From assembly GCA_041399085.1 (NCBI GenBank), contig JAWKTM010000044.1:1-59330 (forward strand): a DNA stretch of 59,330 nucleotides. The letters run 5' to 3'. Below the pieces are notes generated by a model. It did not search any database and had not been told where the DNA came from. It worked only from the letters and a program-made list of their open reading frames with translations. The DNA is from JAWKTM01 sp041399085. GTDB taxonomy: Bacteria; Planctomycetota; Planctomycetia; Pirellulales; Pirellulaceae. The translations under genes and the position numbers were made by a program. This document shows positions 56,801 through 59,330 of the stretch, piece by piece. Every line of letters starts with the position of its first letter. The first letter of the stretch is position 1.

Positions 56801-57928
56801 CGACGCCAATGGATTTGTTCCGGAAAGCCGTCACCCGTTCCAAGTTGTGTAGTTTGTCGATAACGAGCGCGAGCATTATCTGGAGCAGATTGGCGATGGC
56901 GAGATTCGCGCGCGGGTTGAGCCGCCGATTGTGTTTGAGGAAATCAGCCCGCGGATCCGAGCGAGAATCGTCATCTCGCCACATTGCCGGAAACGCTTGC
57001 GATGTGGGCGGCCGACGGTCGGTGCGACTGGCGTTGACGGTGATGTCGAACAGCAGGTTGGGGCGAAGCGGGCGGCCGCCAAAGGTTTGGCTGGGCGCGG
57101 CGGTCGCGATCAAGGAACCGACCAGCATTACGTTCCATCGACAAGGCGGCGCGAACGTGCTGGTAGTCGGGCCTCAAGAAACTGGCTGTCGAGGTTATTG
57201 GCGAACTGCGTGTTGAGCTTGGCGCTCGATGCACGTGGTAACGCGCCCTCAATGTCGATAGACCACGGGGAATCCGATGGCGAAGCTGGCTCGAACGGTT
57301 CGTCCCGGTCGGCCACCGAGTTCGCTGTGGATCCGCTTGTCACGGTGCTCGATGGTTTGCGCTTCCGAGTCGGCTGGCCGGATCGTGAGATGGTTCGAGT
57401 CGCGGATGCCGAACCTTGTGCAAGTCGTCAGTGGCCGGAACGCACTCGACGCCGTGGCGGAATTAGCCACCGAAGTAAGCCGTCGCACCGATGCTCACGA
57501 CGAACAACGTCCGGCGCGTTCTTGGTTATCGCCAATCTGGCAAGATTCCGCGAACTTCAACGAGGCGACATTCCGGCTTCATTGTTTGGCGAAAAAGCCT
57601 GACAGGAAAACAATTCCGAACGATCCTGCGCGAAAGCCCGGCGGTCGGCGTGCATACGCTGATTTGGGCGGATTCGTTCAGCAGCGCCCAGCCGTTGGCT
57701 CGACCGCCAGACGTTGCAAGATTTGGATTACCGAGTCCTGTTCCAAATGGGCGGCCTGGCGATTCCAGCAATTTGATGGATTCATCAACCGCCGCGAATT
57801 TAGGCCCGTATCGAGCGATTCTGTATCGCTTGAACTGGGTGAGTTTGAAAAGTTTCGGCCTTATGCTTATCCGTCGCCGAATTGGATTGACCGCGTGGCC
57901 CAAGCGGTCGCGGCTGGCGAAAGAGTGA
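53882..57928 (+). pseudogene. EssC/EccC-like FtsK/SpoIIIE ATPase of the WXG100 locus, many frameshifts
   Basis: GTG 53882 begins a long coiled coil (AEFAAHQQELVGAFEQRSES; later RQQYKQRKAEIEAAYRHDVDRQNDKFA). Membrane segments lie at about 54547-54700 (ILIFVFTWLVSFYPMALAF; VVVTVIAALLAFIVHS). A first nucleotide-binding module follows (LPIGFHSYDINASDLPRPNDPR, VRFTIIDRSDWGQNFSAFMHLTDF) with a degenerate P-loop. The second has a canonical Walker A GKTGSGKST (56192-56218) and Walker B LLLIIDEF (56508-56531). The third (WLGAAVAIKEPTSITFHRQGGANVLVVGPQE) lacks the P-loop Lys. Pieces lie in all three frames with dozens of indels, ending near 57928. Intact length would be about 1350 aa. It would drive WXG100 secretion. 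Confidence 0.78.
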
Positions 57929-58040
57929 GCCGACGGTTGCGGAGCTACGACCGGTTGCCCCCACTCGTTGGAGTCGGTGAATTAGAGCAAATCCTCAGGC
58001 TGCGGCGATCCACCTTTTGGAAAAGGCAATTCGGAGTGGC

Positions 58041-58840
58041 TATGTCCTCAACCGTCGATAACCATCCAGAAAAGGCGTTCTACGTGGGCGCTGAGCCTGA
58101 AAGCCGTGCCAACGGCTGCGCTGAGCGATTCGATTCCGCGGTCAACCGTGCAGTCGTTGATCGCCGAGTTGCAGGCTGATCCGTACAACGTTCCGCTACA
58201 TGTGCGGCTGGCGAATGCCTACGCTGCGGACAACCGCTTTGAGGATGCCGTTGCTTTGATGAAGAACGCGGTCGAGTTGCCAACGGCCGATAATCAAACG
58301 GTGGAGTATTACGAGGATCTCCAAATCTATCGGGCAAGATTTCGGCTGTCCGTCGCTCAGAAGAATTCTTTGCCGGGTGGTTCGGGCGATTTGACCGACG
58401 TGGCCGAAAAGCTGCAATGGGATCTGAATCGTTTGGAGTTGGATATCTTTCGCCGCCGTAGCGAACGTTATCCCCAGGACTTGGCGCTCGCCTTCGGACT
58501 TGCGGCTCGGCTGCGATTGAATGGCAAATTGGACGAAGCCGAACCGCTGCTGACCCGGTTGTTGAACGAGCCATCGTTGCGGGCATCGTCCCATTGGGAA
58601 CTCGGCAAGTGCAAGCAACAGCAACAACGGCTTGTCGACGCGCTGAAGCATTTTCGTCTTGCCGCCGCATCATGCGGACCTGACCAGCTTGATTTGAAGA
58701 AGAAGGCCTTGCATCGTGCTGGCAGCTTGGCGGTCACGATGAAGCTGACCGAATCGGCGCGGGAGTACTTCCAGCAGCTTGTGGACCTGGATCCGAGTTA
58801 CAAGGACGCTCAAGCCCAACTGCGAAAGCTCAGTTCGTGA
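58041..58840 (+). CDS. TPR-repeat protein of the WXG100/FtsK locus
   Basis: ATG 58041 follows GGAG by 7 nt but its frame goes out near 58095. From 58106 (GTG) the main frame runs 244 aa to 58840. TPR units include VPLHVRLANAYAADNRFEDAVALMKNAVEL, DLALAFGLAARLRLNGKLDEAEPLLTRLL, SSHWELGKCKQQQQRLVDALKHFRL and ALHRAGSLAVTMKLTESAREYFQQL. It is probably a soluble partner of the FtsK complex. The stop overlaps the next start (GTGA), so the two are coupled. Confidence 0.72.
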
Positions 58841-59330
58841 CCGAATCGACGGACGAAACTTCGGTCGCGGATAATCGCCGAGCGGCTTCGCCCGTCGGAT
58901 GCTTGATCGTGCTGTTGTTGCTCGTTGTGGTCGGCGCCTTCATTGCGATTCGCCGTCCGCTGCCGCCGCTAAATCGCGAGCGATTCGACCACGCTTATGA
59001 ACAATGGCAGACCACGGGGCCGGCTAACTACGACATCACGATCCGTGTCTCGGGGCGGCAGGCGGCCGAATACCATGTCGAGGTTCGCGACGGCGATGTG
59101 GCCACCGCGACACGCAACGGCCAACCGCTCAAGCAGTCGCGCACGTTGTCGACCTGGAGCGTCCCCGGCATGTTCAACACGATGGAAATCGATTTGGAGA
59201 ATGTCGAGCGCCACGCCGCGGGCCGAGCTGCCGCAAACACGCCGCGACTGTCGCTGATGGCGCGATTCGATCCGCGGCTGGGCTATCCCGAGTTCTATCA
59301 ACGCACCGAGTACCGCGATCGCGGATCAAA
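58837..59330 (+). CDS. Single-span membrane protein, C-terminus beyond the window
   Basis: GTG 58837 overlaps the TPR stop by 4 nt. The frame is open to the window edge (164 codons). A helix at about residues 18-38 (GCLIVLLLLVVVGAFIAI) is followed by a periplasmic domain (RFDHAYEQWQTTGPANYDITIRVSGRQAAEYHVEVRDGDV) with a later WSVPGMFNTMEIDLENVE. The DYxI-type strand pattern followed by VRDG is like DUF6174, but this is only a resemblance. It is the last visible gene of the WXG100/FtsK locus. Confidence 0.7.
   Translation, partial: MTESTDETSVADNRRAASPVGCLIVLLLLVVVGAFIAIRRPLPPLNRERFDHAYEQWQTTGPANYDITIRVSGRQAAEYHVEVRDGDVATATRNGQPLKQSRTLSTWSVPGMFNTMEIDLENVERHAAGRAAANTPRLSLMARFDPRLGYPEFYQRTEYRDRGS

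Overview
The window looks like a planctomycete chromosome segment of the Pirellulales type. It is GC-rich and has a zinc-ribbon DUF1559 protein with an H-X9-DG motif, an ASPIC/UnbV FG-GAP protein, a MoxR-DUF58-VWA-coiled-coil operon, a beta-RFA-P synthase homologue (methanopterin C1 pathway), an orphan mraZ without a division cluster, and KDO/LPS genes fitting a diderm envelope. Taxonomy is inferred from gene content only.

Layout. 0-10 kb: two minus-strand envelope proteins, arfB, a VTT/DedA-like membrane protein, apgM, a Na+/solute symporter, a broken ankyrin gene, 1.2 kb of nested repeats, and the RFA-P synthase homologue. 10.4-26.9 kb: one long plus-strand operon of TPR-metallopeptidase, DUF4159, MoxR ATPase, DUF58, BatA-like VWA protein, a 1346-aa Gln-rich coiled-coil membrane protein, a VWA/glutamine-amidotransferase-like membrane protein, and a caspase-like (clan CD) protein fused to a PmoA/DUF6807 domain. 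Most junctions from DUF58 onward overlap by 4 nt. 27-32.7 kb: SDR enzyme, FG-GAP/ASPIC protein, CbiX-type chelatase, GT4 glycosyltransferase, and mraZ behind five phased MraZ boxes. 32.7-35.8 kb: gene-poor mosaic with an IS110 fragment. 36-40.7 kb: kdsD-kdsC-LptC/OstA-like operon on the minus strand. 40.8-41.7 kb: dispersed repeats, then a 26-unit array with a period of about 20.6 nt. 41.9-50.7 kb: HNH pair, Hint-domain relic, terpenoid-cyclase-fold protein, duplicated TolA-like membrane proteins, DUF1559 protein, KefB-like antiporter, Sua5. 50.8-52.3 kb: pyruvate kinase. 52.6-59.3 kb: a type VII secretion-like locus of WXG100 protein, two small helical proteins, an EssC/EccC-like FtsK ATPase, a TPR protein and a membrane protein running off the window.

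Many genes carry frame changes, and these cluster (11.9-14.9, 48.4-48.7 and 53.9-58.1 kb) while long genes beside them are intact. Low-coverage assembly error is the simplest explanation, but decay cannot be excluded. These genes are marked as pseudogene with the reading frames pieced together; their products are still recognisable.

The most interesting items are the WXG100/FtsK locus, the caspase-like/PmoA fusion, the orphan mraZ with its operator, the phased CAAA array, and the membrane-protein pair whose 3' halves are nearly identical while the 5' halves are diverged.
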